Notes: generated by a model from the sequence alone, not told the origin. 64,000 bases of DNA from Caryophanales bacterium UBA4691 (GCA_002404865.1 DHKP01000009.1:65017-129016), one strand, 5' to 3'. Shown: positions 36,153 to 45,990, counted from the first letter of the stretch. Numbers and translations: made by a program.

Positions 36153-39062
36153 ATGAAAAAACATAAAATTATTCCAATTTTGGCATTGCTTGCTTTGCCG
36201 CTTTTTAGCTGCAAAGCCGACTTATCACCTTCCTCTACGGAAGACCCTTCTTCCACTACAAATACTAGTGAAGGTGGCTCTACTAATAGTGAATCAAGCG
36301 AAGACTCTAGTGGATCTTCTTCTACTTCGACTGGCGAATCTAGCACCGAGTCATCTAACCCAACTCAAAAAGACGATCACGCAACAGGATTGAGCGTTGC
36401 GCTTTTTGAGAAAGCACCAAAAATTCCTGCTCCTGGAAGCAAACAAAAAGATGTCTGCGTTTTCTATCCTGATGCCGAATTCGATTTAGGCGTTGTAGTG
36501 ACTCCTAACAACGCCCTTGAGAAGAATGTTATTGTCACAATTCCAAAAGCGAATCAAGATGAAATTAGTTATGAAAATGGGAAACTTATAACGAAGAGCG
36601 TTTGCTCCACCGTTCCATTTGAAATCGTTGTTTCTATCGAAGACACAGATATTGCGCTAACTCAAAAAGTCGCTGTTTTTGAAAGATCGAATTATTTAAC
36701 GATTTTTCTGAGCGATTATCTTCTTGCAACAGAAAAAGGGGAAAGTGAATCCGCTTTAAACGCCTCTCTCTATATTTTAGGTAGTGATGGCGTTACCCAA
36801 GATCAAGGCTATGAAGCAACTTATTTTGAAAATGAAATTATTGAAACAACTAAACAAAACGACACGATTACCTCTAAATCGACCAGAAGAATTAAAGATG
36901 GATATTATTATGATGTAACTTATGAAAAGGACGGAACGACGATTGATTTGAACACTAGTAGCAAAACTCCAATCGGAGATGGCGACAATCAAATCGAAGA
37001 AGAGGTCGCTTTAGACCGCGTAAACCACTTTCGATTTACCAATTATCAAAACAGTTTCGTGGAAGCAATTACTACTTACATATTAGCATACGGGAGCGGT
37101 CGTTTTATTAATGGCGACAAATTTCAAAACGTGCTTCGATTCAACATCCTAGAGGAAGAAAGTTCGCGTTTTCTTGTTGATATTGTTGGAAAGAACCAAA
37201 GCCAAGACGATAAGAGCGAATATTATAATGTTAAATTCGATATTCATTTCGATTCGCTTAAGAGAATCACTTCTTTTAAGTGTCAAACAATTTACGCTGA
37301 AAACGAAGATTTAAGCCTGATTGACAAAGTTCCAACCGCGGAAAATTCTCGAACACAAGTTTTCAATATTGCTTATGTCGATAAAAAGATACCAAATCCG
37401 AACGAGGACGATTTTAGTCATGTCGAACTTGAAAAGCCTGCTTTAGAGAAAGTAAAAAACAAATTTTTAGAAATCGCGGAACAGCTTGATGAAGCCGAAG
37501 GAGAAAGGCTCTCATATTCCCGATTACGCATTATTTCTCCCAATGTATATGAAGAAACTAATGAAGCGAGATATTACAAGAATGAAACCATTTTAGATTC
37601 GTCTTTAGTTACTCATAGCGGTGAAACTACAAGCAAGAGCCAATCAAGAACCGCCACAACAATCCGCGACAATAAGCTTTATTCCTTGAGCTACAATTCT
37701 GAAAACAATAAGTATGCGGTTATTTCGAGTTCGGAAATCGGAACTGCTGAAGGTCAAACTAGCGAAGCTGATGCTACTTATCAAGCTAATCACGCCCATT
37801 TTAATCAAAACACCATTGGCCTTAAAGGCGCTTTTGAAACCTATTTTATGATTACGATGGGCTTAAATGATGAAGAGACGTTAGGGGGAGTTACTTATCA
37901 AAATATCAAAACTGAGATTACTAGTAACTACGATGATCGTTTCGAGTGCTCTATTTATTTCTCAATTTCTTCTTCTAATGCGGGAACTACAGAAACCCAT
38001 TGGGGCGCTGCAACTGCTAGCATCGGCTTTTCATCCGGAGATGTAAATCGTGCGAATTTAAATGTCGATATTTACACTTCAAATCCATTTGATAGTCATG
38101 GGGATTTGAATCAGGCAGTCACTCCAGATAGAAGAGAGACCATTGAAATGGCTCTCTCTTATTACGCCAATAATACGAAAATCGATAATCCGAATCCAAT
38201 TACTTTTGGTGAATCCGAACCTGAATCCCCATCCCCATCAGAGACTTCTGAAACTGTCGCAGAGAGAATGAGCCAAATTCTTATTGATTTGAACCAAGCG
38301 GAAGCTACAAGAGCTAAGAACGCTAGGTTTAAATTTTCTGTAATAGAATTAGGGGAACAAGAAAAGCCGGAGCGCGAAGAGGAGTGCGAAATCAATTATT
38401 ATAAAAACGAAACCATAGTTTCTGACACGTCTAATTCTTATAGTGATGACGGGAAGAGCTATACTCATTCTACAGAAACAGTCACAACAATTCGTGATGG
38501 CTATTTGTATGAATTGCAGTATGACTTTGGTAAAAATACCTATAATCTTGCTTCTAAAACTGAAATCGGTAGTGATAAGGAAGCTCAGAGCGAGGCGATT
38601 AGTGAAGCCAATCACGCAAAGAACCCTGTTTCTGATGCCAATCTTTTTGATGATCTTTTTGAACAAGGCTTTGCGCTGGGACTAGTGGATCAGACGGTTC
38701 CAAATGTTGGCGATTTCCAAAATATTCAAACAACGATTCACGAGAAATCCGCCACTTCTTTAAGCTTTACTTGCAATTACGCTGAGTCTGTTACTTACGG
38801 CGAAACAACCACCGAGGTTTGGTTCACATCTACAGTGAATTTGTCTTTTGAACAATCAAAAGATTCGGAGGATTATCTATTAGTGGGCGCTACTTTGGTA
38901 AGGTACATGTTTACGACAAACCCATTTGATGAGAACGGCAAAATGCTCCAAAACGTCACGCCTAATTATCGTGAGGATTATTCCCTGTACATTGAATATT
39001 ATGAAAATAATGAAAAAGAGGCAAACCCAAAGCCAATAGACGTGGCGCAATTCGCTAAATAA
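36153..39062 (+). CDS. Very large lipoprotein with repeated internal modules
   Basis: 969 residues. Signal peptide MKKHKIIPILALLALPLFSC (lipobox LFSC), then a roughly 50-residue Ser/Thr/Glu stalk. Residues 75-190 match the N-terminal domain of the 29751 lipoprotein. A module of about 250 residues then appears three times, recognisable by YFENEIIETT / YYKNETILDSS / YYKNETIVSDTS, each followed by TTIRD- or RRIKD-type strands and an (A/V)NH(A/F) motif; copies start near 190, 430 and 700. AGGAG precedes the ATG. The promoter carries the G10 tract. A surface-exposed, possibly antigenically variable protein is likely but not proven. Confidence 0.83.
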   Translation: MKKHKIIPILALLALPLFSCKADLSPSSTEDPSSTTNTSEGGSTNSESSEDSSGSSSTSTGESSTESSNPTQKDDHATGLSVALFEKAPKIPAPGSKQKDVCVFYPDAEFDLGVVVTPNNALEKNVIVTIPKANQDEISYENGKLITKSVCSTVPFEIVVSIEDTDIALTQKVAVFERSNYLTIFLSDYLLATEKGESESALNASLYILGSDGVTQDQGYEATYFENEIIETTKQNDTITSKSTRRIKDGYYYDVTYEKDGTTIDLNTSSKTPIGDGDNQIEEEVALDRVNHFRFTNYQNSFVEAITTYILAYGSGRFINGDKFQNVLRFNILEEESSRFLVDIVGKNQSQDDKSEYYNVKFDIHFDSLKRITSFKCQTIYAENEDLSLIDKVPTAENSRTQVFNIAYVDKKIPNPNEDDFSHVELEKPALEKVKNKFLEIAEQLDEAEGERLSYSRLRIISPNVYEETNEARYYKNETILDSSLVTHSGETTSKSQSRTATTIRDNKLYSLSYNSENNKYAVISSSEIGTAEGQTSEADATYQANHAHFNQNTIGLKGAFETYFMITMGLNDEETLGGVTYQNIKTEITSNYDDRFECSIYFSISSSNAGTTETHWGAATASIGFSSGDVNRANLNVDIYTSNPFDSHGDLNQAVTPDRRETIEMALSYYANNTKIDNPNPITFGESEPESPSPSETSETVAERMSQILIDLNQAEATRAKNARFKFSVIELGEQEKPEREEECEINYYKNETIVSDTSNSYSDDGKSYTHSTETVTTIRDGYLYELQYDFGKNTYNLASKTEIGSDKEAQSEAISEANHAKNPVSDANLFDDLFEQGFALGLVDQTVPNVGDFQNIQTTIHEKSATSLSFTCNYAESVTYGETTTEVWFTSTVNLSFEQSKDSEDYLLVGATLVRYMFTTNPFDENGKMLQNVTPNYREDYSLYIEYYENNEKEANPKPIDVAQFAK

Positions 39063-39076
39063 TAGAAACAAAAACG

Positions 39077-39111
39077 AAAGGGCAGGGTAATCTTAGTAAC
39101 CTTGCCCTTTT
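39077..39111. terminator. Bidirectional terminator between convergent genes
   Basis: AAAGGGCAGGGTAA pairs with TTACCTTGCCCTTT (one G-T pair), with A and T runs on either side. It can end the lipoprotein gene on the plus strand and the AbiEi-like gene on the minus strand. Confidence 0.8.
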
Positions 39112-39120
39112 AATATGGCT

Positions 39121-39747
39121 TTAGTGTTTCCACATGAGTTTGTAGAAGCCGCTAGAAAGAAGCTTTTTTGCAGTTTTGCTAGGGAAATTAGATAATATGT
39201 TGATAGCCTCAACCGCAGATAAACGGTTTTCACGAACGTAGTTAGCCAAGATGACATTGTTTCTTTTTAGTTCTTCTTCACTCGCGTAACCTAGATAAGT
39301 TAAAAAAGAAACGAGTTGCACGTTAGATGCATTCACCTTGACATAAGGCTTTCGCAAAATAATTCGTCTCCCGAATTGAAAAACGGCTTTTTTACCACTC
39401 GTGGCCTTATTTGTGACGATTTCTAAGCCTGTTTCTAATAGCGGGAGTCCTTTTATTTCACGGACGAAATTATCGCCATAATAGAAGCCGATAGTATCAT
39501 GACTAGATCCGATGTAACGGAAAACAATGGATTTGTTTTTAAGCTCTTCTTCGCTTAGTTTGCCACTATCGATAACGTAGACCCCGTACCCAAGCCGCTT
39601 TACTTTTTCTTTTTTCGCTAGTCTCGACATTTCTTCTTTTAAGGCGTCAGGCGTTAATGAACGGACAACACGATTGGCCATCGTTAAATTAAATAAGGTA
39701 TCTATTCCTATGTTTTCTTTTAGTTGGGAATAAAAAGATTTGTTCAT
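39121..39747 (-). CDS. AbiEi-like winged-helix regulator (DUF6088 type)
   Basis: 208 residues. The N-terminal half has a winged-helix pattern with SRLAKKEKVKRLGYGVYVID, as in AbiEi-family antitoxins and DUF6088 proteins, where this wing precedes a 'GVY' strand. The C-terminal half (SIVFRYIGSSHDTIGFYYGD; NKATSGKKAVFQFGRRIILR) matches their second domain. The ATG at 39747 was chosen over a TTG at 39765 because a clear promoter overlaps the latter. No AbiEii-type nucleotidyltransferase toxin is next to it, so it is an orphan. Confidence 0.6.
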   Translation of the reverse strand: MNKSFYSQLKENIGIDTLFNLTMANRVVRSLTPDALKEEMSRLAKKEKVKRLGYGVYVIDSGKLSEEELKNKSIVFRYIGSSHDTIGFYYGDNFVREIKGLPLLETGLEIVTNKATSGKKAVFQFGRRIILRKPYVKVNASNVQLVSFLTYLGYASEEELKRNNVILANYVRENRLSAVEAINILSNFPSKTAKKLLSSGFYKLMWKH

Positions 39748-39755
39748 TGCTAAAT

Positions 39756-39784
39756 ATTCTAGCAACTTTAAAAAAGTTAAACAA
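39756..39784 (-). promoter_or_regulatory. Promoter for a leaderless AbiEi-like gene
   Basis: On the minus strand TTGTTT (39779-39784) and TAGAAT (39756-39761) are spaced by exactly 17 bases. Only 8 bases separate the -10 from the ATG, so the transcript should begin at or next to the start codon. Confidence 0.7.
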
Positions 39785-39827
39785 GTAACATTTTGATATT
39801 TACTAATTAATGCTTCTCATAAAGCAA

Positions 39828-39855
39828 TAAAAAAGACCTAAGTTTCCCTAGGTCT
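39828..39855 (-). terminator. Rho-independent terminator after tldE
   Basis: AGACCTA / TAGGTCT arms (39834-39840, 39849-39855), followed on the minus strand by a T-rich run. Lies 19 bases past the tldE stop. Confidence 0.82.
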
Positions 39856-39873
39856 GATTTTTGTTATTAGGCT

Positions 39874-41196
39874 TTATTTTCCACCGATAGACATCTTCTT
39901 AATTAAGACATCTGGGCTAGCGATGGAATTAAGACGAAGCACGACATTATTATCAATATCTTTGATATCACCTAACATTGTTAAGAGGTTTCCCGAGATT
40001 GTAATGAGATTTAATGGAGTTGTTAATTTGCCGTTTTCGATCATGAATCCCTGTGCTTGGCAAGAGAAGTCGCCGCTTTGGGCATTCATGCCCGTTCCTA
40101 AGCCTGCAATTTCAGTGATATAGACGCCTTTCTCAATAGGGGCAATCATCTCCTTGAATGTTTTCTTGCCTCCTTTAATGACGATATTATTGTATCCGAT
40201 TCCGATCTTTCCGCCTTGCCACTGCCCGTTTCCGGTAGAAACGACATTATCTTTTTTCGCGGTTTCACGGTTATAGAAATAGTTTTTGAGAACCCCGTTT
40301 TTCACGATATCTTTCTCAATTGTTGCAACGCCTTCATCATCGAAATAAGAGAAGAATACGTTCTTTTGAAGCGGCTTTTCTTTGATTGTGAGTTTGCTAG
40401 AGGCAACTTTTTCCCCTAGTTTTCCAATCAAGAAGGAGCTTTGCTTTTGCACTTCTTCTGCGGATGCGCTGCTTAAGAAATAATTCACCAAATCACCAAA
40501 GATATCATTTGATAATACCGTTGGATATTTATCGCTTTCGCAAGGGACTCCACCGAATTTTGATAGGGCCTTTGAGGCAACACTTTGAATAAACTCATCC
40601 TCATGAAACGCGGCTAAATCGTTTCCAAAGAAGATGTCATATCCGGTTTTCGTTTCTTCGTTTACTTTTGCAACAACCCCAGCAACAATCACGAAATAGT
40701 TCGATTTTTGCTTTAGTTTTAAGCCATAGGAATTATAGAATTCACTGCTGGATTCGCTTTCGTCATATTCAACGGAGGAAACGTCATCGATACGTTTATC
40801 ATAAGCGAATAATTTATTCTCGATATCTTTGATTAAAGCAATTTTGTCTTCGATTTTAATTTGGGACAAAGCAGCGTTATAGACATTCTTTCTATGATAT
40901 TTTTCGCTACCTTTGAATAATTCGGCCTTATCTTCTTTTTCGTTTAATGAGGCAGCATCGATAATGCCGTTGATCAAAAATTCAAAAGTCCCTTTTCCGA
41001 TTTCTTCGGTTCTGCAGCTACCGAACTTTCCCTCATAGATACCGCATGCCATGATGCTTTGCGATTCATTGATCGAATAATTATCGATTTCGCGATGGAA
41101 CAAAGAAACAGAGGTCGATTTGCTTTTTGAAATTTGGATTTGGGCGCTTTCAAGGCCTTTTTCTTTCGCTAATAAGAAGAATTCTTTGATATTCAT
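39874..41196 (-). CDS. tldE: TldD/PmbA family protein, TldE subunit
   Basis: Non-catalytic half of the TldD/TldE metalloprotease, which trims flexible peptides and matures some modified peptides. 440 residues: KSKSTSVSLFHREIDNYSIN, LIKDIENKLFAYDKRIDDVS, FFSYFDDEGVATIEKD and the C-terminal GEFSCQAQG-type motif (here GDFSCQAQGFMIENGKL). No HExxxH, as expected for TldE/PmbA. Overlaps tldD by 4 bases; the two subunits form a heterodimer. Confidence 0.92.
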   Translation of the reverse strand: MNIKEFFLLAKEKGLESAQIQISKSKSTSVSLFHREIDNYSINESQSIMACGIYEGKFGSCRTEEIGKGTFEFLINGIIDAASLNEKEDKAELFKGSEKYHRKNVYNAALSQIKIEDKIALIKDIENKLFAYDKRIDDVSSVEYDESESSSEFYNSYGLKLKQKSNYFVIVAGVVAKVNEETKTGYDIFFGNDLAAFHEDEFIQSVASKALSKFGGVPCESDKYPTVLSNDIFGDLVNYFLSSASAEEVQKQSSFLIGKLGEKVASSKLTIKEKPLQKNVFFSYFDDEGVATIEKDIVKNGVLKNYFYNRETAKKDNVVSTGNGQWQGGKIGIGYNNIVIKGGKKTFKEMIAPIEKGVYITEIAGLGTGMNAQSGDFSCQAQGFMIENGKLTTPLNLITISGNLLTMLGDIKDIDNNVVLRLNSIASPDVLIKKMSIGGK

Positions 41197-42599
41197 TCGA
41201 GTTTTCCCCCTCTTCCGCCTACGGTGATTTCTTTGATACGGATGGTTGGCTGACCAACATTGACTGGGACCATACCACTACTTGCGCCACACATCCCTTG
41301 CCCTAAATCGACGTCATTACCAACGCGGTCGATATTCATTAATACTTCTTTGCCACTTCCGATTAGGGTGCACCCTTTCACAGGTTCACACACTTTGCCA
41401 TCACGAATGATATAGGCTTCACTCGCGGAGAAATTGAATTCACCGGTTGTGGGTTCAACGCTTCCGCCTCCGAAGTTTGTGACATAAATGCCAAGCTTTG
41501 TATCTTTAATGATGTCTTCTGGCTTATCTTTACCCGCTGCAATGTAGGTATTGCTCATTCTGGAAACAGGCTCATAACGGTAATTTTGCCTTCTGCTTGT
41601 GCCGTTTGCTTCCATATTGAGCCTTCTTCCATTTAATTTATCGATCATAAAGCCAACGCAGATACCATCTTTGATCAATTGGTTTTTCTGCGTAACGTGG
41701 CCTTCGCTATCGATATTGTTCGAACCCCATTCGTTTGGCATCGTACCATCGTCATAAGCACTAACGATAGGCGAAGCGATTTGCTTGCCTAAAGAATCCG
41801 AGAAAACGGATAAGTGCTTCGCTGTCGCGGCTGCTTCTAGGCTATGGCCACACGCTTCATGGAAAACGACTCCGCCCCATCCGTTACTAATAACAACTGG
41901 GAATCGCCCACTTGGGCATTCTTTGGCAGAAAGTAGCATAATCGCTTTCTCACCGGCGTTTTTGCAAATGCCTTTATAATCTAAGGTATTCACGAAATAA
42001 TCCCATCCAGCCGATTTTCCTGGGCCAGAGAAATAAGATTCGATTTTGCCATTATCGGAAGCCACTGCGATGACAAGCATTCTGCCTCGCTCTTCAACGT
42101 TATGGAATTGCTTCCCAATCGGTCCTTCTGCATTGAATAGCTCGAATTCGCGATAACTATCTGAGAAAGCGTTCTGGATTCTCACTAGACGAGCATCAAC
42201 ATCTTTTGTCGCTTTGTAGCATTCTTTTAAATAAGCGACTTTCTCTTTTGCAGGGACGTCTTTAATGTGATCAGTAATCTTATTGATTACTTTCACATGC
42301 TGCTTTTCTATTTTTGTAACAGTGAAACGTCGTTCTCCGGTAAATGAAGCGGCAAGGCGATGGGCTAAAGATAATAAACTCTTCGCACTGATGTCGCTAC
42401 TATAGCCATATACGCTTCTTAATTCATTTAAAATACGGATGCCAACGCCAAAACCATCGTTCTTCGATACGCTCTCAACTTTGCCGTTTTCTAGGCTAAC
42501 ACTATTAGAAAGCGTCCTTTCGAGATAGATTTCAGCATAGTCTCCGCCAGTCGCTAAACATTCGTTTAGGACTTTTAGGGCTAGATTTTTAGAAATCAT
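41193..42599 (-). CDS. tldD: Metalloprotease TldD
   Basis: Catalytic zinc subunit of TldD/TldE. 468 residues from the ATG at 42599 (MISKNLALKVLNECLATGGD), which has AGGAGG 8 bases upstream; an earlier in-frame ATG at 42638 adds 13 residues and was rejected. The active-site motif HEACGH (in VVFHEACGHSLEAAATAKH) is intact, and GEFNFSASEAYIIRDGK is the C-terminal signature. The pair has no precursor-peptide gene nearby, so general peptide turnover is likelier than a dedicated natural-product role. Confidence 0.95.
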   Translation of the reverse strand: MISKNLALKVLNECLATGGDYAEIYLERTLSNSVSLENGKVESVSKNDGFGVGIRILNELRSVYGYSSDISAKSLLSLAHRLAASFTGERRFTVTKIEKQHVKVINKITDHIKDVPAKEKVAYLKECYKATKDVDARLVRIQNAFSDSYREFELFNAEGPIGKQFHNVEERGRMLVIAVASDNGKIESYFSGPGKSAGWDYFVNTLDYKGICKNAGEKAIMLLSAKECPSGRFPVVISNGWGGVVFHEACGHSLEAAATAKHLSVFSDSLGKQIASPIVSAYDDGTMPNEWGSNNIDSEGHVTQKNQLIKDGICVGFMIDKLNGRRLNMEANGTSRRQNYRYEPVSRMSNTYIAAGKDKPEDIIKDTKLGIYVTNFGGGSVEPTTGEFNFSASEAYIIRDGKVCEPVKGCTLIGSGKEVLMNIDRVGNDVDLGQGMCGASSGMVPVNVGQPTIRIKEITVGGRGGKLE

Positions 42600-42789
42600 A
42601 TAGCTCTTCCTCCTGATTAACCATGGCGATACTACCACATATTATCGATACTTTCACTTTCAATTCTATGAATAACTATCAATTAAAGTAAAGCAGTATA
42701 GTATCATTTGATAATAGTAATAAAACACCAAAGAAAGCTTTTGTCGTGAAGGAAAAGAAAAGTGATATATTTAGGATAGAGGTTCTTCT

Positions 42790-43392
42790 ATGCCAAAACT
42801 ATTTTATCAAGGTCATGCTTCGATTCGAATCACCACTGATGAAGGGAAAAACATTTTCATCGATCCATATGCAGGGGAAGGGTATAAAACCCCTGCGGAC
42901 TTGGTTCTCATTACTCATGAGCATTATGACCATAATGCGATTCATTTAATCACGTTGACCCCTAGAACCATCGTCATCCGCGCAAAAGACGCTTTAGAAA
43001 ACGGTGTTTATCATGAATTTGATGAATATGGCGTTCATATTAAGGCAGTTCCCGCATATAACTCTCACCATAAAAAAGAAGAATGCGTTGGGTATTTATT
43101 AACGGTGGATGGAGTAAAAATCTACCATGCGGGGGATACGGACTATATTCCCGAAATGAAAGATTTAGTAAAAGAAAATATCGATTACGCCTTACTTCCA
43201 ATCGATGGCTATTATACGATGTCTCCGCAGGATGCCTCTAACGCCTCTATTACGATGAAAGTCAAACATATCATCCCGATTCATATGCATCCAGGAATGG
43301 ATTTTGATATGAAACAGTGCATGAAAGTAACTGCTCCGATGGCGATGCTAGTTCGTCCGAATGACTTAATCGAACTTAAACACGAGGAATAA
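42790..43392 (+). CDS. UPF0173 metal-dependent hydrolase
   Basis: Metallo-beta-lactamase-fold hydrolase of the UPF0173/YtkL group; substrate unknown. 200 residues opening MPKLFYQGHASIRITTDEGK with the ligand motif THEHYDHN (HxHxDH). Later His and Asp ligands are in AVPAYNSHHKK, YHAGDTDYIPEM and HIIPIHMHPG. AGGATAGAGG lies in front of the ATG. Ends 2 bases before the next gene. Confidence 0.92.
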   Translation: MPKLFYQGHASIRITTDEGKNIFIDPYAGEGYKTPADLVLITHEHYDHNAIHLITLTPRTIVIRAKDALENGVYHEFDEYGVHIKAVPAYNSHHKKEECVGYLLTVDGVKIYHAGDTDYIPEMKDLVKENIDYALLPIDGYYTMSPQDASNASITMKVKHIIPIHMHPGMDFDMKQCMKVTAPMAMLVRPNDLIELKHEE

Positions 43393-43394
43393 AC

Positions 43395-43838
43395 ATGAAG
43401 ACGATAAATAAATTGCTTTGGTATTTCCTATATTACGCCTCCTCGACTTTATTCGTGTATTTTGTGTTTCACGCGGGGATGGGGTTCATTAATCTAGACC
43501 CTTCGAATTTGACAATAGATTACGTTGGCAAAAACGCCTTTCTCCCATTCCTATATTCCTCTTTACTTTTAGTTATTATGACAGTAACTCAAACTCGAAT
43601 TTTGAAGCAAAACGAGAAAAGAGAAGAATTCATTTATGGATGCTTCAATTTGATATTTTCCTTATTAGAAACCGCGTTAGGGATTATTCTTTTGAGTCTA
43701 GGGGCAAGTAAGAATTCTCTTCCGTTAAATGTCAGTGCATCCATGATTTTAGGACTTGGAATTATTGAATTAGGATACTCAATTTTCCTCTTGATTGGAC
43801 AAGCAAAGAGAGTAGAAGAAAAAGACGTCAATTCTTGA
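43395..43838 (+). CDS. Small four-TM membrane protein
   Basis: 147 residues, unknown function. Four hydrophobic segments: about 6-28 (LLWYFLYYASSTLFVYFVF), 45-68, 78-100 and 110-133, with short charged loops. GAGGAA precedes the ATG. Co-transcribed with the UPF0173 gene. Its 3' end overlaps the AraC gene on the opposite strand by 11 bases. Confidence 0.75.
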   Translation: MKTINKLLWYFLYYASSTLFVYFVFHAGMGFINLDPSNLTIDYVGKNAFLPFLYSSLLLVIMTVTQTRILKQNEKREEFIYGCFNLIFSLLETALGIILLSLGASKNSLPLNVSASMILGLGIIELGYSIFLLIGQAKRVEEKDVNS

Positions 43839-44688
43839 AAAAATCTTCCAAAGCCCCAAAAGGATTATCTGACCATTTTGTTATAGCGATAGTAGAGAGA
43901 TATTCTTTGGGTGTTTTATGATAATAACGGTGAAACAATTCCGTAAAATAGCTTGGGGAAGAAAACCCTACTTTTCTAGCAATGTCTTTGATAGGGGTAG
44001 AGGATTCTTTTTCTAGCAATTTTGAAGCTGCATCAAGCCTCTTTTTCAACAAATATTGCGTTGGAGAATCGTGAATCGTATTTTGAAAAACACGTAAACA
44101 AGCCCGTTCACTTAAGGAGGAAGCACTAGCGATTTCTTTTAATGTAAGTGGCTTTTCGTAGTTTTGATTGATGTAAGAAATCATCTTCATAATTTGGCCG
44201 TCTTTTTTCTTATATTGATTCTTTTTCGTTTCTTTCCGTTTCATTTGTCTAAGGGCGATTAGAAACATTGTCAAAGCACATTGTTTCGATGTTAACGAAT
44301 AGAATTCATCTTTTTTAGCAGTTGAATCTTTGATGCTATTCATGGAAGAAACCATCTCTTTGCCTAATGAGGTAGTAATCGGAAATAGTAAACTTGAAGC
44401 GTAATGACGAGAACAAAAGCTAAGTGCGGGTTGATTATTGTCTAATCCTAATTCGTCTATAGAAAAAGCCAGTGTCTCTAATTCTAAATCACCCTCTCCA
44501 TTTATTTGATAAATTGATCTTTCAAATAAAAATGCAACATCACCTTTCTTCAAGGCGATGAGCTCTTTACCTGTGCGGATATTGATATCACCTTTTTTAT
44601 CTAAAATCACTAAGAAATTAGGCGTAGAAATCCACTCCGTTCCTTTCGGAGAATCTTCTGTAATTTTAATTGTGTCAAACTTAATCAT
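43828..44688 (-). CDS. AraC family transcriptional regulator
   Basis: 286 residues: N-terminal cupin-like sensing domain (about 1-100, GKELIALKKGDVAFLFERS) and a C-terminal double helix-turn-helix (LTLKEIASASSLSERACLRV; ARKVGFSSPSYFTELFHRYY; KTPKEYL). The ATG at 44688 has no Shine-Dalgarno; TATAAC lies 11 bases upstream, so this mRNA may be nearly leaderless too. The ligand and targets are unknown. Confidence 0.9.
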   Translation of the reverse strand: MIKFDTIKITEDSPKGTEWISTPNFLVILDKKGDINIRTGKELIALKKGDVAFLFERSIYQINGEGDLELETLAFSIDELGLDNNQPALSFCSRHYASSLLFPITTSLGKEMVSSMNSIKDSTAKKDEFYSLTSKQCALTMFLIALRQMKRKETKKNQYKKKDGQIMKMISYINQNYEKPLTLKEIASASSLSERACLRVFQNTIHDSPTQYLLKKRLDAASKLLEKESSTPIKDIARKVGFSSPSYFTELFHRYYHKTPKEYLSTIAITKWSDNPFGALEDFFKN

Positions 44689-45108
44689 ATGGCGGCTTTG
44701 TTATAGTCATTTTAACTCATTTCCTAGTATTTTTCGACGATTAATTTGCTTTAAATGTCGCTTTTACTTTACTTCCAAAAGCGAAGGACTATTCACCTTA
44801 TCTTTAGTTCTATTTTAGATATAGCTAATAAGGTGGAAACCGCTCGCCTTTTTGTTTATGAATCAACGATGATATAAATTAGTCGCTTTCATTTATCGTC
44901 GGAAAGTAGCGTGACCCGCCTTCGCTTTTTAGATAGGCGTACAAAATTGTACTTATGCTCTCTTTTATTTAGCTAGACCAGATGCTCTAATTCGAATATA
45001 GAAAGCACATTAGAACATGGGATTCTATTCTTTTTAAAATCTCTATTCAAACGTAGAAAACTATCTAAAAAATAGGTAGAACGATATTATTAAAAAGAAA
45101 GGTGGTTT
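44689..45108. other. Intergenic region at the edge of the accessory segment
   Basis: No coding sense found. Near 44831-44853 AAGGTG...CGCCTTTTTG forms a weak six-pair hairpin with a T run. A TATTAT at 45085-45090 could serve the KilA-N pseudogene, which has GGTGG ahead of its ATG. Confidence 0.4.
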
Positions 45109-45931
45109 ATGAATAAAATTACGATTAAGAACATTGAAATCAGTATCACAGGGATTGGAGATGATGATTTCATTAGTTTGACCGATATGGTTAGAGCAAA
45201 AAATCCAAAAGAGCCAAAGGACGTTGTGAAAAAACTGGATGAGATTAAGGTCTTCTCTTGAATTTCTTGGTATTTGGGAAACTTTGAACAACCCAAACTT
45301 TAACCGGGTCGAATTCGACCCCCTATTAGCGGAGTTTGGTAAAAACTCGTTTACTATGTCTCCCACTAGGTGAATTAGTGCATTTAATGCGATTGGGATT
45401 AGAACAAAACCAACTAAAAATGGTGGCACCTTTGCTCATCGCGATATTGCTTTCGAGTTTGCTTCATGGATTTCTGCTGAAGTAAAACTATATATCATCA
45501 AAGAATTCCAAAGATTAAAAATTCAGGAGCCAGAACAACTTGAATGGCATGGCAAAAGACTACTGACAAAACTGAATTATTTGATTCAAACGGATACTAC
45601 GAAAGAATTTTTGGTGCCTGTTGAATTATCGAACGAACAAAAAAGTTATATTTACGCGAATGAAGCAGATTTATTGAACGTTGCCTTATTTGGAAAAACC
45701 GCCAGGCAGTGGAGAGATGAAAATATAGACAAAAAAGGAAATGTTAGAGATTACGCCAATACGATAGAGTTAGCAATTTTGAGTAATCTCGAATACCTAA
45801 ATTCGATGCTGATATCTCAAAAAGTGTCTCAGAAAGAAAGACTCATACTTCTTAATAAAGAAGCGAATAGAGAAAAAGAATTATTCAACAAGAACAGTAT
45901 TAAACCTATACATAGAATAGAAAAGAAGTAA
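45109..45931 (+). pseudogene. KilA-N domain protein, frameshifted and with a nonsense codon
   Basis: Phage/plasmid-type DNA-binding protein, broken. The 5' part reads MNKITIKNIEISITGIGDDD, FISLTDMVRAKNPKEP, then shifts frame inside an A6 run (45229-45234). Removing one A restores VVKNWMRLRSSLEFLGIWET. In that frame a TGA (45371-45373) replaces the conserved Trp in SPTR-W-I, after which TKPTKNGGTFAHRDIAFEFA and the C-terminal half are open to 45931. Intact length would be about 273 residues, usual for this family. Two independent lesions suggest real decay. Confidence 0.82.
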
Positions 45932-45990
45932 CGACTCGAAATCGATGGGGTTAAACCAATCAATTTGATATGGCAAGAAAGGAAAAAAAT

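Noticed and set aside
45109..45931. TGA read as tryptophan (genetic code 4)
   Set aside because: The TGA in the KilA-N gene sits at a conserved Trp, but the same gene has a frameshift, and intact genes such as rnmV and the P-type ATPase end in TGA.
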